DNA of 64,000 bases, from the NCBI RefSeq assembly GCF_021991875.1, contig NZ_JAHLKR010000020.1:38637-102636 (forward strand). Reading direction: 5' to 3'. Positions 36,828 to 45,966 of the stretch are shown one piece after another. Source of the stretch: Mycetohabitans sp. B8. Lineage in GTDB: Bacteria; Pseudomonadota; Gammaproteobacteria; Burkholderiales; Burkholderiaceae. The number at the start of each line of letters is the position of its first letter. The stretch's first letter is position 1. The translations under genes and the position numbers were made by a program. The notes below the pieces were generated by a model that searched no databases, was not told the DNA's origin, and was given only the letters and a program-made list of their open reading frames with translations.

Positions 36828-37442
36828 TCAGAAGCGCATCCCGACACCGATGCCCACCACTAGCGGGTCGATCTTCAACGAGCCAAGCTGTGTGTCACCG
36901 ATCGATGCGCTGGTGCGCATCCAGATCTTCTTGATATCGGCGTTGACGAAGACGCTCTTGGTCACTTGCACGTCCACGCCAGCTTGCAGCGCCGGTCCGA
37001 AACTGGATTGCTTGATGGATACCGGCGTGCCGTCCGCCTGCAGCCCATCGTTATAGAAGTAAGTGTAGTTCAAGCCGGCGCCCACGTACGGGCGGATCTT
37101 GCCGGCCGGATTGAAGTGATATTGCAACAACAACGTAGGCGGCAGTACGTTGACACCCCCCAATGCGCCGATGTTGGACGTGACCTGGTGCCGCGATGTC
37201 CCAAGGATCAACTCGATGCCAATGTTGCGTGTTGCCATGTACGTGAAATCGAGTTCCGGGACGATCGCATTGTTGACCCCGGTGCCAAGTTGGCCGAGCA
37301 TGCCGCCGGCCGACACGTCGGGCTGAATGCTAATCGCGCGCAAGCGGGCCAGGATATCACCTTGCTCGGCATGGACGGGCGCCGCGAAGACGATGGGCGC
37401 CGCAAGCAGCACGCCGGCTGCGATACGAGAAAGTGCATTCAT
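36828..37442 (-). CDS. ompW: OmpW family outer membrane protein
   Basis: 204 residues: signal peptide ending VHAEQ, then eight alternating amphipathic strands ending in MRF with a terminal aromatic residue. Family blocks are NIGIELILGTSRHQV, LPPTLLLQYHFNPAGKIRPYVGAGLNYT and DIKKIWMRT. OmpW forms a small barrel with a hydrophobic channel. GAGGA lies about 7 bases before the start. Convergent with the GT9-like gene. Confidence 0.92.
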   Translation of the reverse strand: MNALSRIAAGVLLAAPIVFAAPVHAEQGDILARLRAISIQPDVSAGGMLGQLGTGVNNAIVPELDFTYMATRNIGIELILGTSRHQVTSNIGALGGVNVLPPTLLLQYHFNPAGKIRPYVGAGLNYTYFYNDGLQADGTPVSIKQSSFGPALQAGVDVQVTKSVFVNADIKKIWMRTSASIGDTQLGSLKIDPLVVGIGVGMRF

Positions 37443-37948
37443 CGTGTAGTCCTCTTGTGCAATATTGTGAGTGGGCTATGCATATTGTCGAACGGACGTT
37501 CACGCTCTGTATTGACGTGAGTCAATACCCATGCTCGTGCTGGGGGATGGAGTGCCGCGAGCTGGGATCGGTACAAGAAGCGGCTACGTAAAAAGTTGTG
37601 CGCACAACCAGCATGGCGGCGTGAGCGTCGATTGCGCCAGGGTCGTCGGCACATTCCGGTCGATTGCCGACGGGCGCCCATCTGACGGATAAGTGCGACG
37701 CCCGGCGCTGAGCCCAGGCGCCAACAGAGTGGCATGCCCTCGGACCCTCAGACGCGATGGCCGTCGGAGACGAAGGCACGGATACGGCCAGGCGAAATCC
37801 GCCGTCCGGCAGTTCTTGCGCGTGTATCGATGCATTGTCGCGCACCGAAAACGGCAAACTCAAACGGTTCGTGCTGTGGCAGGCCGGATAACGCCAAGCG
37901 GGCAGTACCATGCCATGGGCGTAAACCGCGCCGGCGCGATGACCTTGC
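37443..37948. other. intergenic stretch with a possible gene relic
   Basis: About 500 bases. The right end of the AT-richer 37443-37520 probably holds the ompW promoter. On the minus strand near 37730-37880 a frame reads ASIHAQELPDGGFRLAVSVP, which vaguely resembles the last strand of a histidine-kinase ATPase domain and could be a relic. Nothing else is identifiable. Confidence 0.3.
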
Positions 37949-38842
37949 TCAGTTTTCTTCCATGATTGCCGCCACAAACGCTTGGACGAGTGCGGATGCA
38001 TTGCTCCGGTACAGCATCGCAACGGCAGTGGTATTGCCGGTGCCGGTCAGCCGAATGAAGCGCACGCCTGCCGGCGCGATCAAGCGCATGCTTTGTGCGA
38101 CCAGTGATATGCCGAAACCCGCTTCGATCAGACTCAGTTGCGTGGTCTTGCGTGATGTCACGCGAGCCGAACGCGGAAAGTAGCCGTGTTTCATGCACAA
38201 TTCCGCGACACGAAAACTGAGCCCACCTCGTTCGTGATGCGGCAGTGACACGAACGGCTCCTCGCGTAGCTCGGCAATCGACACGGCTTCGCGTACCGCA
38301 AGCGGATGCGTGGCGCTGACGGCAAGCATCAGAGGCTCCGAATAAAGCTCGTCAGCACGCACACCGGGAAACTCCAGGTGAACAGGCAATCGTACAAAGC
38401 CGACATCGTTCACGCCTTGCTCGATACTTGCCATCTGTTCTTCTGACGGCATTTGGGATACCTGCGCTGAAACGTGCTCGTTGACGTCAAGATAGCATCG
38501 AACGCGTTCCAGCAAGGGTCCAGCAAAGGGCACCGAGCTTGAATGGACCAGGCGGATGATGCCTTGCTCGCCACGATTCGCATGACGCGTCTGCACAAGC
38601 GTTTCATTGAGGTTGAACAGTAGACGCTTTGCGCCATCATACAGCGCCTTTCCAGCCCGGGTCAGTTCAATCCGGCGCGCACCGCGCACGAGTAACTGCA
38701 CTTGTGCCGTTGCCTCGAGCTCCTTGATCTGCCTGCTCAATGCGGATTGCGCGATGAAAAGCCGCTCGGCGGCAAGACTGTAGCTGCCCGCCTCGACGAT
38801 TTCCACAAAATAACGCAGTTGCCGTAGCGACATCATCTCCAT
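37949..38842 (-). CDS. LysR family regulator of the oxidative biosynthetic operon
   Basis: 297 residues. The winged helix is LRQLRYFVEIVEAGSYSLAA then AQSALSRQIKELE, followed by a standard co-inducer domain (GIIRLVHSSSVPFAGPLLERV onward), as in CatR/BenM-type regulators. It is divergent from the TauE-led operon and shares a 200-base AT-rich promoter region with a GCCAA-N11-TTGGC site. This makes it the probable activator of that operon, with a pathway intermediate as inducer. Confidence 0.9.
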   Translation of the reverse strand: MEMMSLRQLRYFVEIVEAGSYSLAAERLFIAQSALSRQIKELEATAQVQLLVRGARRIELTRAGKALYDGAKRLLFNLNETLVQTRHANRGEQGIIRLVHSSSVPFAGPLLERVRCYLDVNEHVSAQVSQMPSEEQMASIEQGVNDVGFVRLPVHLEFPGVRADELYSEPLMLAVSATHPLAVREAVSIAELREEPFVSLPHHERGGLSFRVAELCMKHGYFPRSARVTSRKTTQLSLIEAGFGISLVAQSMRLIAPAGVRFIRLTGTGNTTAVAMLYRSNASALVQAFVAAIMEEN

Positions 38843-38863
38843 GCCTTACTGAGATAGCACTTT

Positions 38864-38884
38864 GCCAAAATGATATTGGTTGGC
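38864..38884. promoter_or_regulatory. probable LysR binding site GCCAA-N11-TTGGC
   Basis: A perfect 5-base inverted repeat separated by 11 bases, with flanking A/T extending the symmetry. It lies 22 bases upstream of the LysR start, between the two divergent transcripts. This is the T-N11-A architecture expected for LysR proteins. Confidence 0.6.
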
Positions 38885-39040
38885 CAAAAATTAGCGCGAT
38901 ATATTGCCTGCGGATTTGGCGGTTAGGATAAATAATTTGGCTTTTAAATAAGGGACTGAACATGGGGGTGAGTGTTTTCCTCCCTTATCCCAAGTGAGCG
39001 GTACAGGACATTCAATACTCGATAGATCAAGGGACTACAG

Positions 39041-39796
39041 TTGATATCCGATCTGACTGTAACGCATTTGTTCATCGTATGGTTAGGGATCGCATTAGCG
39101 TATGTCGTGTTCGGCATGACGGGGTTTGGCACTGCACTGGTGGCTAGTCCGCTGTTAGCCCAGTTCATACCGGTGCCGCACATCGTCCCGCTGCTCGCAT
39201 TGCTGGATTTTTGTGCGGCCACCACGAATGTGGTGCGAGATGGCAGACAAGCCGAGCTTGGCGAATTGAAGCGACTGGTTCCTTGGATGGTTGCCGGCAG
39301 CGGAATCGGTGCGGTGATCTTGTTGGCGACGAAACCGGATTTGCTGTTGTTGCTACTGGGGATTTTTGTGATCGGTTACGCAGCATACTCGCTCAGTGGC
39401 TATCGGCCAATGACGCAATTGAGTTCATGGTCGTCGGTGCCTTTTGGCCTTGTTGGCGGCATCTTCAGCGCGTTGTTTGGCAGTGGCGGTTTTATGTATG
39501 CGATTTATCTGCAGGGACGGCTTGACAACAACGAGCATATCCGCATTACGCAAACCACGCTGATTGGATTGTCGACGCTCACCAGGCTGGTGATGTTCCT
39601 GGCGGCCGGCGTCTACGCCAACCGCAGTTTGTTGCTGCTTGCGGTGTTGCTCGCGCCAGGCATGCTGGCTGGCGTGTGGATGGGACGCCGCATTACGTTG
39701 AAGCTCTCGCGTGAGCAATTCGTCAAGCTAGTGAATAGCGTCATTCTCGTATCCGGCGTGTTTTTGTTGGTGCAGTATTTTTCGTCAATTTCATAG
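39041..39796 (+). CDS. TauE/SafE family membrane permease
   Basis: 251 residues, eight or so hydrophobic segments, with the family blocks FGMTGFGTALVASPLLAQF and GLVGGIFSALFGSGGFMYAIYL. A TTG start at 39041 with AAGGGA seven bases upstream was used because no ATG fits. TauE/SafE proteins export sulfite, sulfoacetate or other organic anions. As first gene of the operon it may export the product or import a precursor. The next gene starts 78 bases later. Confidence 0.83.
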   Translation: MISDLTVTHLFIVWLGIALAYVVFGMTGFGTALVASPLLAQFIPVPHIVPLLALLDFCAATTNVVRDGRQAELGELKRLVPWMVAGSGIGAVILLATKPDLLLLLLGIFVIGYAAYSLSGYRPMTQLSSWSSVPFGLVGGIFSALFGSGGFMYAIYLQGRLDNNEHIRITQTTLIGLSTLTRLVMFLAAGVYANRSLLLLAVLLAPGMLAGVWMGRRITLKLSREQFVKLVNSVILVSGVFLLVQYFSSIS

Positions 39797-39873
39797 GTTA
39801 TGCCCGGTAGGATCGGGCGGTTCCAGGGCGCTGTAGGCAGTCGCGGTTAGGCTCAACGTTACCAGGAGTATCC

Positions 39874-41439
39874 ATGATTCAAAGCACATCCGCGGCATTG
39901 AAGTCGAAAGCCGCCGAGAAGGACGAAATGTTGACGGCTGACGAGTATCTTGCCAGTCTCGACGACGGCCGTGAAGTGTTCATTTATGGTGAAAAAGTGC
40001 GATCCGTCACGCAGCACGTGGCGTTTCGCAACAGTGCGAGATCCATCGCTCGGTTGTACGATGCGCTGCACGCACCGGCGTTCCGAGACACCATGACGAC
40101 ACTGGACCCGTTTGGTTATCGCACGCATCGCTATTTCACCCCAGCGCGTTCGGCTGACGACTTGCTGCAGGCCCGTGCCGCAATCGCACACTGGTCGCGG
40201 CTGTCGTATGGCTTTATGGGGCGCACGCCTGACTACAAGGCCGGTTTTACCGCAACGTTGCTGTCCGATCCTGACTTCTATGATCCGTTCCGCGATAATG
40301 CGATCCGCTGGTACCACGAGACGGCGCGCAAGGTGCTGTTTATGAATCATGTCTTGGTGAATCCACCGGTGGGCCGAGCTAAGACGATTGACAGCATGCG
40401 TGACGTCTATCTGCATGTGGAAAAAGAGCGTGGCGACGGTATTGTCGTGCGTGGCGCCAAGATGGTGGCGACCAGTGCGGCGATATCGAATGCCACGTTC
40501 GTGGCGCAGAACAGTGCAACGCAGTACCAGCAGGGGCGGGAAGAGGATTTTGCGCTGTGCTTTATTGTGCCGATGGGCACGCCAAACTTAAAGATTGTCT
40601 GCCGGCGCTCATACGAGGCGTCGTCGTTGAGTCCGTTTGACAATCCATTGTCCAGCCGTTTTGACGAAAATGATTCGGTGCTGATTTTCGATGGCGTGTT
40701 TGTGCCATGGGAAAACGTGTTGATCTACCGGGACATACCGAAGGCGCGCAGTTTCTATTCGGCCTCGGGATTCCTGAATCGTTATCCGTTGCAATCCGGC
40801 ACGCGGCTCGCGGTCAAATTGGATTTCCTGTGCGGTGCGTTGATTAAGCTGCTCGAATCGAACGGTAGCTACGAATTCAGGGGCGTGCGCACGAAGGTGG
40901 CCGATGTGGTCGGCTGGCGCAACGCGATGTGGGCGATGACCGAAGCGATGTGCATTGCACCGCAAAAGCGCAGCGACGGCTCTGTCGTACCGCGGCTCGA
41001 AACGGCGGCGACAGTGCGGCACTTCGGCGCGCAGGTGATGACCCACATCAAGCCGATTTTCGACACGATCCTCGGTGGCTCGCTGATCATGCAGGTGGCT
41101 AGTTTCGCGGACATGCGCAATCCAGAATTGCGTGGGCTTATCGATACGTACTATCAAGGCACCGATTCGAGTGCACAGGAGCGGCTCAAGCTTGTGAAGT
41201 TGCTGTGGGACGCGATCGGCAGTGAGTTTGGCGGCCGGCACGAGTTGTACGAGTACAACTATGCGGGTAACCATGAGCAGGTACGGCTGGACATGCTGAA
41301 CCATTCCACCGCATGTGGCGCGATCGACCAATGCAAGTCGCTCGTCGAGCAGTGTCTTGCCGATTACGACGTCGATGGCTGGTGCAATCCGTCATGGCAG
41401 TTTGACGGCCAGCGTGAAGCTTCTCCGTTTGCGCGATGA
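39874..41439 (+). CDS. HpaB-type FADH2-dependent monooxygenase
   Basis: 521 residues, the length of 4-hydroxyphenylacetate 3-hydroxylase large subunits. Recognisable blocks are MLTADEYLASLDDGREVFIYGE, the DPFGYRTHRYFTP region, HETARKVLFMNHVLVNPP and LGGSLIMQVASFADMRNPELR. The family hydroxylates phenols or, in natural-product pathways (PvcC-like), modified amino-acid substrates, using reduced flavin from a separate reductase. No HpaC-type reductase gene is visible in the window, so it must use one encoded elsewhere. It lies 8 bases before the Rieske gene. Confidence 0.88.
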   Translation: MIQSTSAALKSKAAEKDEMLTADEYLASLDDGREVFIYGEKVRSVTQHVAFRNSARSIARLYDALHAPAFRDTMTTLDPFGYRTHRYFTPARSADDLLQARAAIAHWSRLSYGFMGRTPDYKAGFTATLLSDPDFYDPFRDNAIRWYHETARKVLFMNHVLVNPPVGRAKTIDSMRDVYLHVEKERGDGIVVRGAKMVATSAAISNATFVAQNSATQYQQGREEDFALCFIVPMGTPNLKIVCRRSYEASSLSPFDNPLSSRFDENDSVLIFDGVFVPWENVLIYRDIPKARSFYSASGFLNRYPLQSGTRLAVKLDFLCGALIKLLESNGSYEFRGVRTKVADVVGWRNAMWAMTEAMCIAPQKRSDGSVVPRLETAATVRHFGAQVMTHIKPIFDTILGGSLIMQVASFADMRNPELRGLIDTYYQGTDSSAQERLKLVKLLWDAIGSEFGGRHELYEYNYAGNHEQVRLDMLNHSTACGAIDQCKSLVEQCLADYDVDGWCNPSWQFDGQREASPFAR

Positions 41440-41447
41440 GGTGAACA

Positions 41448-42524
41448 ATGATTTATTCTGGAAAGTGGGACCGGGATGCGCTCGACTACCGGGCGCTGCG
41501 CGACCAATGGCACGTGGTCGCTCGCTCGGACGATGTGGCACGCGATATGCCGCTCGCCGTGCGCTTGTTGGGCGAGGATTTGGTGCTGTGGCGGAACCAT
41601 GCCGGCATCAACGCGTGGCTCGATTATTGTGGTCATCGTGGCGCGCGGCTCTCGCTGGGCTGTGTGCGCGACGGGGAAATTGAGTGCCCTTATCATGGAT
41701 GGCGTTATGCGTCGTCGGGACAATGCACGAAAGTGCCTGCGCATCCGGACCAAACGCCGCCCGCGCAACGGCTTGTTCGCATATACCGGGTAACCGAACG
41801 CTACGGGCTCGTCTGGGTCTGTGTCGGACAACCGGCGCTCGACGTGCCGCCGTTCCCCGAATGGGATGACGCGAGCTTTCGCAAGGTGTATGCGGGACCT
41901 TACCGCTATCGGGCAAACGCATTGCGCTCAGTGGAGAATTTCCTCGATGCTTCGCATTTTCCATTCGTGCACGCAAATCTAAACGGCGATCCAAATTGTC
42001 CAGACAAAATTGAGGACTACAAAGTAAAAATGACGGAAAACGGCCTTGAAACATCGGAAATCCAGGTATTTCAGCCGTATGGCGATCACCGTGGGATCCC
42101 GGTTACCGCTCGCTATACCTATCACGCTTTTCGGCCCACAACCGCCTATTTTTCGAAGAAGACCGGCGTGACTGAACGCTTTTGCACGTTTTTGAACGCG
42201 ACGCCCGTTGACGAGGACGAGTGCGTAATACAGCTGATTGTGGCGATTAACTTCGGTGAAGACTTGAGCGACGCACAAATCCTCCAGCGCCAGGACCGGG
42301 TGTTTGAGCAAGATCGCCACATCGTCGAATCGCAGCGCCCCTACCGGCTGCCACTGGACTTGCGCGAAGAGATGCATGTGCGCAGTGACCGTCTCGCGGT
42401 GGAGTATCGACGATGGTTGCGTGCGCTGGGTGAGGCGGCAACAGCGGACTGCGGTGTGCGCCCATCTGCTGGCGCGCAGCAGCATGCCAGCAGTGAGCAT
42501 TCAAAGGAGTCGTATCATGCATAA
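41448..42524 (+). CDS. Rieske non-haem iron oxygenase (alpha subunit-like)
   Basis: 358 residues. The [2Fe-2S] Rieske site is C-x-H-x16-C-x2-H (Cys61, His63, Cys80, His83), and the mononuclear iron site is in ENFLDASHFPFVH (Asp167, His170, His175). The size and single-subunit layout fit VanA/phthalate-type oxygenases. It would hydroxylate, demethylate or desaturate a small substrate. No ferredoxin reductase is in the operon. The last codons overlap the aminotransferase start. Confidence 0.9.
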   Translation: MIYSGKWDRDALDYRALRDQWHVVARSDDVARDMPLAVRLLGEDLVLWRNHAGINAWLDYCGHRGARLSLGCVRDGEIECPYHGWRYASSGQCTKVPAHPDQTPPAQRLVRIYRVTERYGLVWVCVGQPALDVPPFPEWDDASFRKVYAGPYRYRANALRSVENFLDASHFPFVHANLNGDPNCPDKIEDYKVKMTENGLETSEIQVFQPYGDHRGIPVTARYTYHAFRPTTAYFSKKTGVTERFCTFLNATPVDEDECVIQLIVAINFGEDLSDAQILQRQDRVFEQDRHIVESQRPYRLPLDLREEMHVRSDRLAVEYRRWLRALGEAATADCGVRPSAGAQQHASSEHSKESYHA

Positions 42525-43923
42525 GCAGACGCTGGACGCATTGTCCATGCTCGAGCATTGTGAGTCCAATGCCCGTACGTATGCACGCTCGATAACTCGC
42601 GTCCTCACGCGAGCAGAGCTTGCGACAGTCTACGATAGTGAAGGCCGTCAATATTTGGACTGCCTCGCGTGTGCCGGCGCGCTGCCGTTGGGACACAATC
42701 ACCCGTACGTCATGGAGCGGGTCAGCCAGTTTCTCGCATCGGGCCACATCCTGCAGGCACTGGACATTGCGACGCCGGCGAAAATCGAATTTGTCGAAGC
42801 GTTATATCGCGTATTGCCGCCGCAGTTTGCCAACGATGCCAAGCTTCAGTTTTGTGGGCCGACCGGCTCGGACGCAGTCGAGGCAGCGATCAAACTATTC
42901 AAGACGGTCACGGGCCGGCGCGCGGTACTGGCGTTCCATGGCGCGTATCACGGCATGACGATGGGCGCGTTGAGTCTGATGGGCAACCGGGGACCGAAGG
43001 AAAGCGTGGCCGGGGCGATGGCGGAAGTGCATTTTTTGCCTTATCCGAATGCCTATCGATGCCCGTTTGGCGTGGGCGGTGCACAAAGCGATACGTTGTC
43101 GTTGGCGTATATCCGCCATCTTCTTGAGGATCCGGAGAGCGGCATTACGAAGCCAGCGCTGATCCTGCTGGAAGCGGTGCAGGGCGAGGGCGGCTGCATT
43201 CCGGCCAGTGCCGACTGGTTGACCGGATTGTCCGAGCTGGCGTTGCGTCATCAGATTCCGCTTGTCATCGATGAAGTGCAGACCGGCTTCGGTCGTACCG
43301 GCACGATGTTCGCGCATGAGGTGGCTGGCATCATACCCGACGCGATCATCATGTCTAAGGCCGTGGGCGGCGGTTTTCCACTGTCTGTGCTCGCCTATCG
43401 GCGCTGCTACGACGGTTGGCGACCCGGTGCCCATACGGGGACGTTTCGCGGCAACCAGATCGCACTGGTCGCGGGTGCAGCCACGCTCGAATTTCTACGC
43501 GCGCACGGCATTGCGCAGCAGGCAGCTGAGCGCGGGGCCAGGTTGCGCGCTGGCCTCGAATCGTTGCAACGGCGCTACGCGTGTATCGGCGACGTGCGTG
43601 GCCGCGGCCTGATGCTCGGCGTCGAAATCGTTGATCCGAACGCTCCGCCGGATGCACGCGGATTGCCGCCAGCGGAGGGCGAACTGGCGCGGCGCATCAA
43701 GCATGCTTGCTTAAACGAAGGCTTGATCATTGAGACGGGAGGACGTCACGGTGCGGTGTTGCGGCTGCTGCCGCCGCTGATCATTACAGAGGCTGAAACG
43801 GACGACATACTCGCTCGTCTCGAAAGAGCATTGTCGACAGTGACCAGCGCGGTGGATGTGCCGTTGCTGACCCCCGCCGGCGTCAGTCGCAACGCTCATA
43901 TCCCTGTATCGGAGAGCTTATGA
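42517..43923 (+). CDS. class III PLP aminotransferase (diaminobutyrate/EctB-like)
   Basis: 468 residues from ATG 42517, which has AAAGGAG eight bases upstream and overlaps the Rieske stop; an upstream open frame lies inside the Rieske gene. Motifs are LQFCGPTGSDAVEAAIKL, FHGAYHGMTMGALSLMGN, LVIDEVQTGFGRTG and IIMSKAVGGGFP with the Schiff-base lysine. The early blocks resemble 2,4-diaminobutyrate-2-oxoglutarate aminotransferases (EctB, RhbA). It may make or degrade a diamino acid used by the next enzyme. It is coupled by ATGA to the N-hydroxylase. Confidence 0.88.
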   Translation: MHKQTLDALSMLEHCESNARTYARSITRVLTRAELATVYDSEGRQYLDCLACAGALPLGHNHPYVMERVSQFLASGHILQALDIATPAKIEFVEALYRVLPPQFANDAKLQFCGPTGSDAVEAAIKLFKTVTGRRAVLAFHGAYHGMTMGALSLMGNRGPKESVAGAMAEVHFLPYPNAYRCPFGVGGAQSDTLSLAYIRHLLEDPESGITKPALILLEAVQGEGGCIPASADWLTGLSELALRHQIPLVIDEVQTGFGRTGTMFAHEVAGIIPDAIIMSKAVGGGFPLSVLAYRRCYDGWRPGAHTGTFRGNQIALVAGAATLEFLRAHGIAQQAAERGARLRAGLESLQRRYACIGDVRGRGLMLGVEIVDPNAPPDARGLPPAEGELARRIKHACLNEGLIIETGGRHGAVLRLLPPLIITEAETDDILARLERALSTVTSAVDVPLLTPAGVSRNAHIPVSESL

Positions 43924-45359
43924 AAGCAGGACACGATGTTGCCACGGCGCTTGAACCTTGCATTCACGATGTGATTGGAATCGGCTTTGGCCCCGCTAAT
44001 ATTGCGCTTGCCGTAGCGATCGAGGAGCTGACCGACGGCCTCGACATTTTATTTCTCGAAAAGCGCGATGCGGCGTACTGGCAGCAGGGCATGCTGCTGG
44101 AGGAGTCGGACATTCAGAACCATCCGCTGCGCGATCTGGTCACGCCGCGCAATCCACGCAGTCGCTATTCGTTTACCAATTTCCTGTTCGAGAACGGACG
44201 ATTATTCGAGCACTTGAACCTGGGGTTATCGTTTCCATTGCGGATCGAGTATGCGCAGTACGTGCAGTGGGTGGCCAGCTTCTTCGCGCATCAAGTCAGC
44301 TATGGCGTGGACGTGACGAGCATCGAGCCGGTCATCGACGCGCGCTCTGGACTGCTGGAGGGCTATGTGGTGTGCGATTGCACCGGCCGCGCATGGCGGG
44401 CCCGCTCGGTCGTCGTCGCACCGGGGCGTACGCCGAACGTGCCGGTGCAGTTCGCCGGCTTTGACGATCCGCGCATTGTCCACTTAAATGATTATCTCTT
44501 TGCTCTGCACCGGGCGTGTGACGGCGGCCGCAAGCCGCGAATCGCGGTCATTGGTGGTAGCCAGAGCGCGGTTGAAATTTTGCTGCACGCGTACGGTACC
44601 GGCTCGTGCGCTTCGGTTGTCGGCATCACGCGTAACTTTGCGTTCCGGCAGAAGGACACGAGCCCGTTTTCCGACGAGGTTTATTTTCCTGAATTTGTCA
44701 AGACATTCTTTTTTGCGGACCAGGCAACGCGCAGTCGGTTGCGCGCGGAACTGATGCCGACCAATTATGCTTCGGCGGACAAGGACGTACTCGATGCGCT
44801 GTACGTCAAGCGCTACGTAAACCGGATATTGGGTCGCGATGACCTGGCAATCCGGACGAATACGTACGTCAATGCTGTGACGGCCACAGAAGAGGGGATT
44901 CGTCTGGCGCTCGTCAACTCAGTGAGCGGTGAGCATGCGCTTGACTGCTTCGACCTGGTCGTTCTAGCAACGGGCTTTCTTGATATTGGCGACGGTCCGA
45001 GGTATGAGCCCTATCCACCGCTGCTGCGGCAGTTGGCGCCGCTGCTCGACTTGAGCCGCGGGCACCTGGATGTGTCGTTCGACTACCGCGTGCATTTCTC
45101 GTGTGCAGTGGCGCTGGACGCACCGCTGTACTTGAACGGGCTATGCGAGTCATCCCACGGCATGGGGGACTCCGGCTCGTTCAGTCTGCTGGCGTTGCGC
45201 TCCGAAGCCATTGCGCGCTCGCTCTCCGCGCAGTTGTCGCGCCCCGCGGCACGCGCTGGCTCGAATGCAGTCGCGTCTTCTGCTACGGCCATTGCGGCCA
45301 TCCATGATACGGACAAAAATGGAACTTCTAGCGAATCAACCCGTTTCGTTTCATTATGA
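43920..45359 (+). CDS. SidA/IucD/PvdA-type amino acid N-monooxygenase (KtzI-like)
   Basis: 479 residues. The FAD motif is VIGIGFGPANIALA (residues 18-31), the NADPH motif is IAVIGGSQSAVE, and LATGF is also present. WQQGMLLEESDIQNHPLRDL and RNPRSRYSFTNFL are diagnostic of ornithine/lysine N-hydroxylases, which put a hydroxyl on a side-chain amine. The substrate may be ornithine, lysine or diaminobutyrate. No siderophore synthetase is adjacent. Instead the next, overlapping gene is a PaiB-family protein, which recalls the ktzI-ktzT pair of piperazate biosynthesis. The C-terminal 60 residues are an unconserved tail. Confidence 0.9.
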   Translation: MKAGHDVATALEPCIHDVIGIGFGPANIALAVAIEELTDGLDILFLEKRDAAYWQQGMLLEESDIQNHPLRDLVTPRNPRSRYSFTNFLFENGRLFEHLNLGLSFPLRIEYAQYVQWVASFFAHQVSYGVDVTSIEPVIDARSGLLEGYVVCDCTGRAWRARSVVVAPGRTPNVPVQFAGFDDPRIVHLNDYLFALHRACDGGRKPRIAVIGGSQSAVEILLHAYGTGSCASVVGITRNFAFRQKDTSPFSDEVYFPEFVKTFFFADQATRSRLRAELMPTNYASADKDVLDALYVKRYVNRILGRDDLAIRTNTYVNAVTATEEGIRLALVNSVSGEHALDCFDLVVLATGFLDIGDGPRYEPYPPLLRQLAPLLDLSRGHLDVSFDYRVHFSCAVALDAPLYLNGLCESSHGMGDSGSFSLLALRSEAIARSLSAQLSRPAARAGSNAVASSATAIAAIHDTDKNGTSSESTRFVSL

Positions 45360-45966
45360 TGCGTTCCGCTTTACTGATCCGCAGCGGATCGACGCGATCA
45401 TCGACAGCTTTCCGCTCGCGTTGATCGCCAGTATGGACGCGGGGCTATCTCATGCGAGCCATATCCCGCTTTTCCGCGAGCGCCAATCGCGCAATCTATT
45501 CGGTCATGTCGATGCGACAAACCCTCAGTTTTGTGGTGTCAAAACGACGCGTGCGCGTATCGTGTTCACCGGACCTGATAGTTATATCCCGCCCGAAGCG
45601 TACGTGACACGGCAACTGCCGACGTGGAACTATGTGGCCGTCCATCTGGTGGGCGCTGTGCATGTCGTGACCGACCTGGCGCAGAAGATCGACGTGCTGC
45701 GCGAGACAGCGGCCCGCTTGCAGCCCGACGATGCGCGATGGCAGTTTGATGCGAATGATGAACGGGTGGCGCGGTTCGCGCCGGGCGTGCTCGCGTTGCG
45801 CGTGCACGTCGAGCATGAGGAGGCGCGCATCAAGCTTTCACAGGACAAGGGCTTAGAAGATCAGCATGCGGCGCTCGACTGCTTGTTGTCCACGCGCACG
45901 CGTAGTCTCCGACCGCTGTTGGAGACCTTCCTGCCGCCACGGGATGGGGCCGCGCATGCTCGATGA
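45304..45966 (+). CDS. PaiB-family protein, candidate KtzT-like haem N-N bond-forming enzyme
   Basis: 220 residues from ATG 45304 (ATG 45319 also possible). Family blocks: GHVDATNPQF, IVFTGPDSYIPPEAY, QLPTWNYVAVHLVGAVHVV and ARIKLSQDKGLEDQ. The family is annotated as FMN-binding negative regulator PaiB, but the haem-dependent piperazate synthase KtzT belongs to it, and KtzT genes sit next to ornithine N-hydroxylase genes. Here the gene overlaps an N-hydroxylase by 56 bases and is in a biosynthetic operon. I infer cyclising N-N bond formation from an N-hydroxy diamino acid. A haem- or flavin-binding accessory role is the alternative. The histidine in GHVD is a candidate ligand. Confidence 0.75.
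   Translation: MIRTKMELLANQPVSFHYDAFRFTDPQRIDAIIDSFPLALIASMDAGLSHASHIPLFRERQSRNLFGHVDATNPQFCGVKTTRARIVFTGPDSYIPPEAYVTRQLPTWNYVAVHLVGAVHVVTDLAQKIDVLRETAARLQPDDARWQFDANDERVARFAPGVLALRVHVEHEEARIKLSQDKGLEDQHAALDCLLSTRTRSLRPLLETFLPPRDGAAHAR

Noticed and set aside
43920..45359. Hydroxamate siderophore cluster
   Set aside because: Although an N-hydroxylase and a diaminobutyrate-type aminotransferase are present, there is no NIS synthetase, acyltransferase, decarboxylase or TonB receptor in the window.
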